In this document: positions 28,471 to 36,739 of the stretch, one piece after another
Numbering within the stretch: position 1 is the stretch's first letter
Layout: every line of letters begins with the position of its first letter
DNA from: Ureibacillus sp. FSL W7-1570
GTDB taxonomy: Bacteria > Bacillota > Bacilli > Bacillales_A > Planococcaceae
Direction of reading: 5' to 3'
DNA: 64,000 bases
Assembly: GCF_038593265.1 (NCBI RefSeq)
Contig: NZ_CP151979.1
Span: forward strand, 3,169,001-3,233,000
Notes under the pieces: generated by a model
The model's input: only the letters and a program-made list of their open reading frames with translations
Told to the model about the DNA's origin: nothing
Database searches by the model: none
Position numbers and translations under genes: made by a program

Positions 28471-29247
28471 ATGTTAATAGATGAAGAATTATGGCAGGAT
28501 ATTCCGCTGATTCATTTTTATAATGAAGAAATGAATGAATGTTCACCCGTTCTCATTTTTTTACATGGATTTACAAGTGCGAAAGAACACAACTTACATT
28601 ATGCCTATCAACTAGTGAAAAAAGGGGTTCGCGTGATTTTGCCGGATGCCCTATTGCATGGCGACAGATGCGAGGGATTATCCGAAGAAAAAATGAATTT
28701 GCAATTTTGGAACATCGTATTGAATTCTATACATGAGGTTGGGGAGTTATACAATGAAATCCGGTCCCGTTTCCAACCGAAAAAATTGGGTATTGCAGGA
28801 ACAAGCATGGGCGGAATTACAACATGCGGCTGTTTGAAGAAATATGATTGGATTGATGCGGCCGGCATTTGCATGGGTGCACCGGGATACAACGCCTTTG
28901 CGGATTATCAGCTGGCGGAGTTTGAAAAAGCGGGGATTCCGCTTCCTTTGAGCGATGAGCAAATCGAACAGATACATACCGCTCTTTCTGAATATGATAT
29001 ATCAAAAACGCCGGAACGATTAAACAATCGCCCTGTGATATTCTGGCATGGAAAAAAAGATGTGACCGTTCCTATGGAAAACGCGGTACATTTTTATGAA
29101 CAGGCCCGTCCATACTATCAACAGCCGGAACATTTGCAATTGATCATTGATGAAAACCAGGGGCATAAAGTGAATCGGGAAGGGATGCTGAAAGTGACAG
29201 AATTCCTTGCGAAACATTTGACAGAAGACGAAACTTTTGTATTTTGA
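28471..29247 (+). CDS. yitV: Alpha/beta hydrolase YitV
   Basis: 258 residues. Nucleophile elbow GTSMGG (in GIAGTSMGGITTCG), oxyanion region FLHGFTSAKEH and catalytic His near the C-terminus (ENQGHKVNREG). Predicted esterase; substrate unknown. ATG 28471 follows GAGGAGTG; divergent from yitU. Confidence 0.9.
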   Translation: MLIDEELWQDIPLIHFYNEEMNECSPVLIFLHGFTSAKEHNLHYAYQLVKKGVRVILPDALLHGDRCEGLSEEKMNLQFWNIVLNSIHEVGELYNEIRSRFQPKKLGIAGTSMGGITTCGCLKKYDWIDAAGICMGAPGYNAFADYQLAEFEKAGIPLPLSDEQIEQIHTALSEYDISKTPERLNNRPVIFWHGKKDVTVPMENAVHFYEQARPYYQQPEHLQLIIDENQGHKVNREGMLKVTEFLAKHLTEDETFVF

Positions 29248-29310
29248 TTTTTAGTATAGTATGATGATTGAGAACAGTTATCATTTTCGGATTGAAAGGA
29301 GCGATGGCTG

Positions 29311-29625
29311 ATGGCAATGGATGCGGATATGAAAGAAAGTATTCTTGGTGCTTTGGAAAACGTCATTGACCCTGAATTGGGAATCGATATTGTCAATCTC
29401 GGTTTGGTATATGATGTGGATATGGATGATGAAGGTGTATGCAAAATTACCATGACACTGACTTCATTGGGCTGTCCGCTTGGTCCAATCATTGTGGATC
29501 AAATTAAAACGGTGTTGAGCGAACTTCCGGAAATCAAAGATGTGGATGTCAATATTGTATGGAATCCGCCATGGAATAAAGATATGATGTCCCGCTACGC
29601 AAAAATGGCATTGGGAATCCGATGA
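29311..29625 (+). CDS. yitW: DUF59/MIP18-family iron-sulfur assembly factor YitW
   Basis: 104 residues with the family motifs VIDPELGIDIVNLGL and LTSLGCPLGP; the Cys in the second motif is the conserved SufT/MIP18 cysteine. It likely helps mature Fe-S proteins. AAAGGAG sits nine bases before ATG 29311. It ends at a strong terminator. Confidence 0.92.
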   Translation: MAMDADMKESILGALENVIDPELGIDIVNLGLVYDVDMDDEGVCKITMTLTSLGCPLGPIIVDQIKTVLSELPEIKDVDVNIVWNPPWNKDMMSRYAKMALGIR

Positions 29626-29719
29626 TTGCAGTAATCAAACGGATGTATTGAATCATATAATTTGGTTAAAATATAAGCGCGAAAAAGGCATTTCCGACAC
29701 CTCGTTTGATTGTAAATGC

Positions 29720-29764
29720 AGAGCGAATTGGGAAAACGTTGAGTTTTCCGGTTCGCTCTTTTTG
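29720..29764 (+). terminator. Strong terminator after yitW
   Basis: A 17-18 base stem (29720-29737 with 29743-29759) and T run. A likely promoter for the next operon lies behind it (TATACT at 29874-29879, no clear -35). Confidence 0.9.
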
Positions 29765-29909
29765 TTTGGAATGAAACGGGCATGCAACAAAATTGCCAAT
29801 TTTATTTCTCATTTTTTTAACAGACACTTTCATCTTTTTTCACAACTTCTTAGTAAAGTAATAGGCGTAGAACTTATACTAGTAATATTTTGGAAGGAGT
29901 CTTATCAGA

Positions 29910-30560
29910 ATGAAGAAATTATTGACACTCATGATGTTGCTCGCCTTGTTCACATTGGCTGCTTGTGGACAATCGGATGACGCAAGTAACGATTCAAAAA
30001 ATGCAAATGACGACACAAAACAAACGGAAGTAAGCAAAGACAAACAAGATGAGAAAGTTACCGTATCCAAACCGGATGCACGCCTTGAAGAACCGACTGC
30101 CGATACGAAATGTGAAATGTGTAATATGAAAGTTTATGAAGTGACAGATGATTTAGGAAAATTCAGCGGTCAAGCGATCAAAGAAGATGGCACGATTGCT
30201 TTCTATGATGATATCGGCTGCTTATTGAACGCGGAGTTGGCGCACAATGAAAAGAACCAAAAATATGTGCGTGATTACAATACATTGGAATGGGTACTTG
30301 TGGATGATGCAACGATCGTAAAAACAGATTTAAAATCTCCAATGAACTGGGGTTACGTATTCTTTAAAAACAAAGAAGATGCAGATCAATTCATCGCAGA
30401 TAACCCTAGCTACAAAATCACAGCGCTTGATGTCGTAAAACAAGAAGCAAAAGAAAGACGCGAAGCTAAATTGAAAAAACAAGCGGAACAACAACAACAG
30501 CAACAACAAGGAAATATGCAAAACATGCAAAATATGTCACACGATGGATATAACCATTAA
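29910..30560 (+). CDS. nosL: NosL-family copper lipoprotein with Gln/Met/His tail
   Basis: 216 residues. Lipobox TLAAC (Cys19) gives a membrane-anchored lipoprotein. A charged linker leads to a NosL domain with the copper-binding motif CEMCNMKV (Cys68, Cys71, Met73). The C-terminus carries a poly-Gln run and a Met/Asn/His-rich tail (NMQNMQNMSHDGYNH) that looks like added metal ligands. NosL delivers Cu(I) during nitrous oxide reductase maturation. First of two NosL genes in this cluster. GGAAGGAG precedes ATG 29910. Confidence 0.88.
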   Translation: MKKLLTLMMLLALFTLAACGQSDDASNDSKNANDDTKQTEVSKDKQDEKVTVSKPDARLEEPTADTKCEMCNMKVYEVTDDLGKFSGQAIKEDGTIAFYDDIGCLLNAELAHNEKNQKYVRDYNTLEWVLVDDATIVKTDLKSPMNWGYVFFKNKEDADQFIADNPSYKITALDVVKQEAKERREAKLKKQAEQQQQQQQGNMQNMQNMSHDGYNH

Positions 30561-30660
30561 TGAAATCCATCTTGAAAAATCATTGAAAAAAGAACTAAAG
30601 TAAAAATTGTGAAGGCCGTCTTTAGAGTTTTCTGGAAGGCCCAATACCGTTTGAAAGTAG

Positions 30661-31953
30661 TTGATCAGCGTGCGTTATATAATAAGCCACCTCGTATTCT
30701 TGATTTGCTTTGTAGCCTTTGTCCATGAAGCGGACGCCAACATGGATTTGCAGCAAATCATCGATGATGCCGGGGAAGGGGCAACGATTCATCTTCCGGC
30801 AGGTACATATGAAGGGAATGTATCCATATCCAAGGGGATTACATTGATTGGGGATGAGAAAGTCATCCTTCTTCCCAAAAATCCAGAAGAACCGGTCATT
30901 GCGGTTACGGGGGCAAAGGATGTGTCCATTCAAAATTTGCAATTGCGCACATCCGGAACAGGGATTCTCATTAAAAATTCGGAAAATGTTCAGCTCTCAA
31001 ACGTATCAATGAACCATGTATACAGCGGGGTCGAAATCTACAATTCCAAACAAATCGATATCCGGCAAGTTGCCGTTACGGGTAATGATCAAGATTTTGC
31101 CAATAAACGAAACGGCATCGCCATCTATGACAGTTACGACCTGTCCATCAAACATAATAAAATTTCCAAAGTGCAGGACGGAATTTACATTGAAAACGCA
31201 AAGGGAATCACCGTAAAAGGCAATAGAGTGGAAAACAGCCGGTACGGAACCCATTTTATGTATAGTGAAGATGCTGAAGCATCAGAAAACAAGTTCCGGA
31301 AAAATGTGACAGGTTTTATGATCATGATGACGGAAAATGTAAGCCTATTCAATAACGATATTTCCTATCAAAATGGGTTTAACGGGACGGGAATCACCCT
31401 ATATGAGGTCAAGAATATCGAAATACAAAAACATACCGTTTCAGGAAACCGGGTTGCCCTTTCCATTCAAAAATCCGATGGAGTCACGATTTCCGACAAT
31501 ATTTTTCAAATGAATCAAACGGCGATTGAATCCATTCAATCGGGCACGAACCAGGTTGTCAAAAACTATTTTGTAGGGAATTTGGTGAATGTCCGTTCAG
31601 ATGTGAAAGGCATTCAGCTGCAGGAAAATTATTACGATGACTATGCAGGGATTGATATCGACGATGATGGAATCGGGGACGAGTCCTATGTGGCATTGCA
31701 AAGCTTTGGCCAGTGGATGGTGAGAAAACCGGTGTACCAATATTATGTGGAAGCGCCGAGCGTGGTTTTATTGAATCAAATCGATCAACAAACCAATAAA
31801 ACCGCCAAACAGCTGTTGGTGGATGAAACACCGGCAACCCAATTTGAAAGGGACAAAGCCTTCCATTTTCAATTCCATTTGCCTCAACTCATCATTGGAT
31901 TGATTCTTACAATCGGATGCATCGCTATTTGGAGAAGGAGTGTCCTAATATGA
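30661..31953 (+). CDS. nosD: NosD-like beta-helix copper maturation protein
   Basis: 430 residues: signal peptide, then parallel beta-helix repeats (NosD/PbH1, about 60-330) and a C-terminal membrane anchor (about 405-425). In nos clusters NosD works with the NosFY ABC pump to deliver sulfur or copper species for the Cu sites of N2O reductase. The start is unclear: TTG 30661 or GTG 30670, neither with a good ribosome site. Its TGA overlaps the next ATG. Confidence 0.88.
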   Translation: MISVRYIISHLVFLICFVAFVHEADANMDLQQIIDDAGEGATIHLPAGTYEGNVSISKGITLIGDEKVILLPKNPEEPVIAVTGAKDVSIQNLQLRTSGTGILIKNSENVQLSNVSMNHVYSGVEIYNSKQIDIRQVAVTGNDQDFANKRNGIAIYDSYDLSIKHNKISKVQDGIYIENAKGITVKGNRVENSRYGTHFMYSEDAEASENKFRKNVTGFMIMMTENVSLFNNDISYQNGFNGTGITLYEVKNIEIQKHTVSGNRVALSIQKSDGVTISDNIFQMNQTAIESIQSGTNQVVKNYFVGNLVNVRSDVKGIQLQENYYDDYAGIDIDDDGIGDESYVALQSFGQWMVRKPVYQYYVEAPSVVLLNQIDQQTNKTAKQLLVDETPATQFERDKAFHFQFHLPQLIIGLILTIGCIAIWRRSVLI

Positions 31954-32405
31954 AATGGAAAACGTTTATTTTCATTCTATCATTGAGCTTGTTTTTAGTC
32001 GGCTGCTCGGAAAAAGCCTATGAGCCGAAAGAAATCAATGTGGAAACGGATATTTGCAAAGTGTGCAACATGGGGATTGCCCATGAAGATTATGCGGCGG
32101 AACTGATCTTTAAAAACGGGGATTATGAAGTGTTCGATGATTTGGGATGTTTGGTGGAATTTATGAAAGATGTCGAGGAATCGGAAGTGGGTGCCGCTTA
32201 TATAAAAAGTGCTGACGGCAACGAATGGCTTCCTGTGGAAGATGCAACCTATGTTTATTCCAAAGACTATTGGACACCGATGAATTATGGCGTGCTCGCC
32301 TTCCCTTCCAAAGATGCTGCGGAACAATACATGGAAGAGAACGGTGAAGGCGAAGTGTATTCCTTTGAACAATTGGACGATTTTCAATGGGGAATCCATT
32401 TCTGA
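31950..32405 (+). CDS. nosL: Second NosL-family lipoprotein
   Basis: 151 residues. Lipobox LFLVGC (Cys19) and copper motif CKVCNMGI (Cys36, Cys39, Met41). It lacks the Gln/Met/His tail of the first copy. ATG 31950 overlaps the nosD stop and follows GAGAAGGAG; its own stop overlaps the nosY start (TGATG). Confidence 0.9.
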   Translation: MKWKTFIFILSLSLFLVGCSEKAYEPKEINVETDICKVCNMGIAHEDYAAELIFKNGDYEVFDDLGCLVEFMKDVEESEVGAAYIKSADGNEWLPVEDATYVYSKDYWTPMNYGVLAFPSKDAAEQYMEENGEGEVYSFEQLDDFQWGIHF

Positions 32406-33217
32406 TGCTGGGCAAATTCATTTTATTGGAATGGAAACAAATGCTCCGCAGCAGATGGCTGCAACTGGTGGCCATCCTCTTCATTTTCGTTTTTGTCGCC
32501 ATCGTCATGATTCAGCAGCTGGCACTGCCGGATATTGAAGGATTTACGAGACAAACGGCATCTTTTTTGAATTTGCTATTGTTTTTATTGCCGCTGTTCA
32601 CGCTCACCATTGGAGGAATGAGTGTGGCGGGGGATGTGGAATCCGGCTGGTTTTCTTTATTGAAAACCTATCCGATGAAAATTGTCCAATATGTATTGGG
32701 GAAATTTATTGCGCTGATCGGTTCCTTCATATTTATAGTCCTATTGGCCCTTGGGGTGGTTTTTACCCTTGGAGGGTTATTCGGCGGCGTCAAAGTTCCT
32801 TTTGAATTGTTGATCATCGCTTTCGGTTTGATTTTCATTTTCTCATCGATTGCCATATTGCTCGGAAGTTTGGCGAAAAACCGCCTGCATGCCCTTGCCA
32901 TTTCCCTTGTTGTGTGGGCATTGTTATTATTGCTTCTATCATATTTGGTTATGGCTGTCGGCACGGTTGTTCCTGGACATGTGTTGCAAAAACTCACGAT
33001 TGTCATGCTGCATATCAATCCGGCAGATTGGCTGCGGTTTGGATATTTCCTCCTTTCCCATCAGACGGCGGTTCTTGGTCCGACTTATTATGATTTGATC
33101 GCCTTTTATGAGTCGGCGTTTGGAACAATAGTGTTTGTGGCAGTGACGTTGTTATGGATTGCACTTCCACTCATTGTGGCAACCATCAAATTAAAGAAAC
33201 TTGGTGTTGAAAAATGA
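32405..33217 (+). CDS. nosY: ABC-2 type permease, NosY-like
   Basis: 270 residues, six membrane segments; ABC-2 permease pattern with the early motif GDVESGWFSLLKTYPM. It pairs with the ATPase that overlaps it by four bases. The start ATG 32405 is coupled to the nosL stop; a longer frame from 32387 lies inside nosL. Confidence 0.85.
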   Translation: MLGKFILLEWKQMLRSRWLQLVAILFIFVFVAIVMIQQLALPDIEGFTRQTASFLNLLLFLLPLFTLTIGGMSVAGDVESGWFSLLKTYPMKIVQYVLGKFIALIGSFIFIVLLALGVVFTLGGLFGGVKVPFELLIIAFGLIFIFSSIAILLGSLAKNRLHALAISLVVWALLLLLLSYLVMAVGTVVPGHVLQKLTIVMLHINPADWLRFGYFLLSHQTAVLGPTYYDLIAFYESAFGTIVFVAVTLLWIALPLIVATIKLKKLGVEK

Positions 33218-33891
33218 TCGTTGAAGCGAAAAATTTGCAGAAAATTTATAAGAACAATCGGGGAATCCATGATGCCAATTTCACCATTAGAAAAGGCCGC
33301 ATCGTCGCTCTCGCGGGAGGCAACGGTGCGGGGAAAAGCACGCTGATTCGCCTGCTGACAAAGCAGGAGAAGCCGACGAATGGGGAACTGATTTGGCATC
33401 AGGATGACTTTGTGCGTTATATGCCGGATGATGTGGATTTTCCTTCCACGCTGACGGCGCAAGAAGTGCTGGGACTCCTGGGTTCACTAAAAAAGGTTGG
33501 AAAAGGGGAACAAGATGAAATATTAAAAAAGGTCGGACTTTTTGAAGTGAAAAAGCAGAAAGTCTCTTCCTTTTCAAAGGGAATGCGCCAGCGCCTAAAT
33601 CTGGCCCAGAGTCTCATTGGAGGGGATGGGCTGATCATCATGGATGAGCCTACGAACGGTCTTGATCCCTATTGGATTGCACAATTGAAAGATATGATGG
33701 CCCAAGAACGGAATCGGGGGGCAACGGTATTGTTTTCAACCCATATGTTGGCTTTCGCGGAACAGTTGGCTGATGACGTCATTATTTTGCATGAAGGAAG
33801 AATATTGGCGGCGGGGGAAGTGCAACAATTATTAAGGGATCATTATTGCGGACATTTGGAGGAACTGTGGCTGCAAAAAATTGATTTATAA
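33214..33891 (+). CDS. nosF: ABC transporter ATPase, NosF-like
   Basis: 225 residues. Walker A GGNGAGKST (about 31-39), signature FSKGMRQRL, Walker B LIIMDEPTNGLD. It energises the NosY-like permease. ATGA overlap with the preceding gene. Last gene before the insertion sequence; no nosZ, nosR or cytochrome gene is present in the window. Confidence 0.88.
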   Translation: MIVEAKNLQKIYKNNRGIHDANFTIRKGRIVALAGGNGAGKSTLIRLLTKQEKPTNGELIWHQDDFVRYMPDDVDFPSTLTAQEVLGLLGSLKKVGKGEQDEILKKVGLFEVKKQKVSSFSKGMRQRLNLAQSLIGGDGLIIMDEPTNGLDPYWIAQLKDMMAQERNRGATVLFSTHMLAFAEQLADDVIILHEGRILAAGEVQQLLRDHYCGHLEELWLQKIDL

Positions 33892-33909
33892 AGAAAGGCT
33901 ATAAAAAAA

Positions 33910-35803
33910 GGGGCTGTCCGAAAAGTCGATTGAATCGACCTTCGGCTCAGCCCTTTTTTCTGTTTTTAGGGTACAAAAAAATCGTCCTTTTTTATAGAAT
34001 GAAATTGACCAAAAAACATTCTAAAGAAAGGACGATTTTTTATGAATAATCAAATGACTATTCAAGAAAATTATAACACGCAATTAGAAATGACTCTAGA
34101 GGGTATTCAAAAAATAGAGGTTCAAAAGAACAAGAAACGCAAAAAGCTAGTTTTCCAACCTTATTGCAATCGTCAAGTCATGAGCATTTTAGATATCGAA
34201 ATGTATATTCCTGAAAATCATGTCGCCCGTTTAGTGGATGAAATGGTGGAATCGATTCCGGATGAAGTGTTGTATACTCATTATGTTGGTGGGGGTCGTG
34301 CACCCTATCACCCTAAAATGTTATTGAAAGTGATTTTATATGCGTACACTCAAAACGTTTATTCAAGTCGGAAAATGGCGCAAATGGTGAAAGAAAATCT
34401 TCCGATGATGTGGTTGGCGGGATTGCAAACCCCTGACCATCGCACAATAAATGATTTTCGTAGTGTTCGTATGTCAAACATGATGGATTCTGTATTTGAA
34501 CAATTTGTCCTTCAACTAGTAGAACAAGGATTTATCGACCTCGACCATATTTTTGTGGATGGTACGAAAATAGAAGCGAATGCCAACAAATATACGTTTG
34601 TATGGCGAAAATCCGTAGAAAAATATGATCAGAAACTACGAGCCAAAATTCAATCGTTTCTACAAGAAGCGCACCAAATCGCCTTGGAGGAATTAAAAGA
34701 AGAACAATTAGAAGAAGAATTAGAAAAATCATCGGCACAACTTTCTGAGAGAATAGAAGCTTTGGAAAAAGATTATAAACAGGAAGAAGACAAAGAAAGA
34801 AAAAAAGAACTTCGCTCTAAAAAATCCCAACTCACCAAACAACTGAAAACGATTCAAACGGATTATCTTCCACGATTACGAAAATACAAAGTACAAAAAC
34901 AGATTCTAGGTGAACGAAATAGCTACTCGAAAACCGACCATGAGGCCACTTTTATGCGAATGAAAGAGGACCATATGAAAAACGGCCAACTCAAGGCGGG
35001 TTATAATGTTCAACTCGCCACACAACATCAATTTATCGTGGGATTTGAAATTTATCAAAATCCAGGAGATACTCGCTGTTTCCAACCATTTATGGAAAAG
35101 TTATTGGAATCGATACCGAAGGAAAAGAAACTCAAGTATGTCATTGCCGATGCAGGATATGCGAGTGAAGAAAACTATTTATATGCGATTGGCGAAGAAA
35201 AAGAACCTCGTTTTGAATTATTAGCCCCATACCAAACCTATTTGAAGGAACAAAGTAAAAAGTTTAAAAAGGATTTATCAAAAGTACAAAACTGGAAATA
35301 CATCGAAGAAGACGATTGCTTTATCTGTCCGAACAATCGGAAAGTCGTATTCAAGTATTATCAAAAAAGAAAAAATGCATCTGGATACATACAAGATTTG
35401 AAAGTGTACGAGTGTGAAGATTGTACGGATTGCCCGTTGAAGAATGGGTGTACGAAAGCCAAAGGAAATCGTCGAGTATATTGGAACACGATTTATGAAG
35501 AAATGAAAGCGAAAGCCAAAGCAGCTCTTGGTGACGAACAAAAGGCAGCTCTTTATGCGAAGCGTAAAGTGGATGTCGAAAGTGTGTTCGGGAACATCAA
35601 GGGCAATTTGCGTTTCACTCGATTTCTGTTACGGGGGCTTCATAAAGTCCGAACAGAATTCGGGATTGTGGCAATGGCCCACAACATACTGAAATGGGCC
35701 GCAAATTCCCAAACCAATTTCAAAAATAAGGAAACAGAGCGAATGGAAAAACTCATTGTTTTCTCCATTCGCTCTGTTTTTATGGACTTTTTAGACAAGC
35801 CCC
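33910..35803 (+). mobile_element. IS1182-family insertion sequence
   Basis: Imperfect terminal inverted repeats GGGGCTGTCCGAAAAGTC (33910-33927) and GACTTTTTAGACAAGCCCC (35785-35803). Direct repeats TATAAAAAAA flank it (33900-33909 and 35804-35813), consistent with a 10-base target duplication, although the A-rich target makes the exact length uncertain by a base. A terminator-like hairpin at its left end (33903-33961) would block transcription entering from nosF. One transposase gene, intact, so possibly still mobile. Confidence 0.88.
33976..34041 (+). promoter_or_regulatory. RBS-sequestering hairpin before transposase
   Basis: A perfect 15-base dyad: the arm at 33976-33990 pairs with 34027-34041, which contains the AAAGGA ribosome site and touches ATG 34042. 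In transcripts entering from outside it would hide the ribosome site. Confidence 0.6.
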
Positions 35804-35808
35804 TATAA
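34042..35808 (+). CDS. IS1182-family DDE transposase
   Basis: 588 residues. N-terminal domain with YHPKMLLKVILYAYTQNVYSSRKM, then a DDE core: Asp in FVDGTKIEANANKY (about 172), Asp in VIADAGYASEENY (about 369), Glu in KVDVESVFGNIKGNLRF (about 512). A Lys/Glu coiled coil (about 210-290) interrupts the core. A cysteine cluster (CEDCTDCPLKNGC) precedes the Glu. The reading frame crosses the right inverted repeat, and the last Leu codon and TAA stop use flanking target bases 35804-35808. Confidence 0.93.
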   Translation: MNNQMTIQENYNTQLEMTLEGIQKIEVQKNKKRKKLVFQPYCNRQVMSILDIEMYIPENHVARLVDEMVESIPDEVLYTHYVGGGRAPYHPKMLLKVILYAYTQNVYSSRKMAQMVKENLPMMWLAGLQTPDHRTINDFRSVRMSNMMDSVFEQFVLQLVEQGFIDLDHIFVDGTKIEANANKYTFVWRKSVEKYDQKLRAKIQSFLQEAHQIALEELKEEQLEEELEKSSAQLSERIEALEKDYKQEEDKERKKELRSKKSQLTKQLKTIQTDYLPRLRKYKVQKQILGERNSYSKTDHEATFMRMKEDHMKNGQLKAGYNVQLATQHQFIVGFEIYQNPGDTRCFQPFMEKLLESIPKEKKLKYVIADAGYASEENYLYAIGEEKEPRFELLAPYQTYLKEQSKKFKKDLSKVQNWKYIEEDDCFICPNNRKVVFKYYQKRKNASGYIQDLKVYECEDCTDCPLKNGCTKAKGNRRVYWNTIYEEMKAKAKAALGDEQKAALYAKRKVDVESVFGNIKGNLRFTRFLLRGLHKVRTEFGIVAMAHNILKWAANSQTNFKNKETERMEKLIVFSIRSVFMDFLDKPL

Positions 35809-35840
35809 AAAAAGGGGACTGTAAATGATTACAGTTCCCC
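35807..35840 (-). terminator. Terminator of fnr, T tract adjoining the IS
   Basis: GGGGACTGTAA (35814-35824) pairs with TTACAGTTCCCC (35829-35840). On the minus strand the T run is 35813-35807, which is also the copy of the IS target repeat. Confidence 0.85.
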
Positions 35841-35845
35841 CATGT

Positions 35846-36541
35846 TCAATCGATGCGGCAAATAGTGAGCGGGCATTCTTCGCAACAGATTTCTTTCTTC
35901 AAATAGTCCAAATCGTGGATTTTGATGATGCCTTTATCAAATGAAACAATGCCTTGTTTTTTCAAATCGTTCAACATCCGATTGACCATCTCGCGGCTTG
36001 TGGAGCAAAGGTTGGCAAGATCGGTATTCGTTAAATTGATGTCAATATAGATATCATCATTATCGTCTGATTTGCCGAAAGTATTCGCAAGACGGATGAG
36101 CGTCGAGTAGAGCGCGCCCTTTTTGCCATTCAGCACTAAATCCCGCAAAATGCTTTGGGTTTTCAAATGCTCCGTTTGAAGCCACCGGATATATTCGATC
36201 ATCAATGTTGGCTGCTCGGTCAACAACATTTCCAAATTATCTTTTTTTATCGATAAAAGCTCGGTATTCATCAGAGCTTTTGCTGACATTGTATGGATGG
36301 CGGGCGGTCCAAAGATGGTGCATTCACCGATCATGGAGTTGGGGCCGCAAATTCTGAGTGTCAATTCCTTCCCATTTTCCGTTTCTTTGCTTATTTGGAC
36401 GGATCCTTTCAGAATCAAATAAAGATCATCCGCATTTTCGCCTTCCTGAAAAATGGAATTCCCTTTCTCGATTTTCAACAACAACCCGTGTTCTTCAAAT
36501 AACGTATGAAAATCCATCGGAACCTTTTCCATTAAAACCAT
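35846..36541 (-). CDS. fnr: Bacillus-type FNR, oxygen-sensing CRP/FNR regulator
   Basis: 231 residues: N-terminal cyclic-nucleotide-type beta barrel, dimer helix, and C-terminal winged helix (about 150-215, NLCSTSREMVNRMLNDL as recognition helix). The iron-sulfur ligands are C-terminal, as in B. subtilis Fnr: Cys220-x2-Cys223-x4-Cys228 (in CCEECPLTICRID), unlike the N-terminal ligands of E. coli FNR. It should activate anaerobic respiration genes when oxygen is low. It lies on the far side of the IS from the nos-like genes. Confidence 0.9.
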   Translation of the reverse strand: MVLMEKVPMDFHTLFEEHGLLLKIEKGNSIFQEGENADDLYLILKGSVQISKETENGKELTLRICGPNSMIGECTIFGPPAIHTMSAKALMNTELLSIKKDNLEMLLTEQPTLMIEYIRWLQTEHLKTQSILRDLVLNGKKGALYSTLIRLANTFGKSDDNDDIYIDINLTNTDLANLCSTSREMVNRMLNDLKKQGIVSFDKGIIKIHDLDYLKKEICCEECPLTICRID

Positions 36542-36665
36542 TCATTTATCACATCCTTATAACTGATGTACACTTCCCACGAGGTTCCATTAAACGAACA
36601 AAAAGCCTATAAATATAATACCACATTTCTCCCGTGTAAATATTGAATATTTTTGGAGAGATTTT

Positions 36666-36694
36666 TTGCTTTTTCCGGTTAATAAAATTATAAT
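36666..36694 (+). promoter_or_regulatory. clpB promoter
   Basis: TTGCTT (36666-36671), 17 bases, TATAAT (36689-36694). Confidence 0.8.
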
Positions 36695-36700
36695 CAAGTT

Positions 36701-36717
36701 AGTCAAAAAAGGTCAAA
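36701..36717 (+). promoter_or_regulatory. CtsR operator
   Basis: AGTCAAA-AAA-GGTCAAA matches the CtsR heptad repeat with its three-base spacer and overlaps the expected transcription start of clpB. CtsR represses clp genes and is inactivated by heat. Confidence 0.85.
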
Positions 36718-36739
36718 CCGTTTTGAAGAGGTGGGTTGT

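Noticed and set aside
36542-36610. FNR autoregulatory site before fnr
   Set aside because: TATCACATCC...GATGTACAC is not a TGTGA-N6-TCACA dyad.
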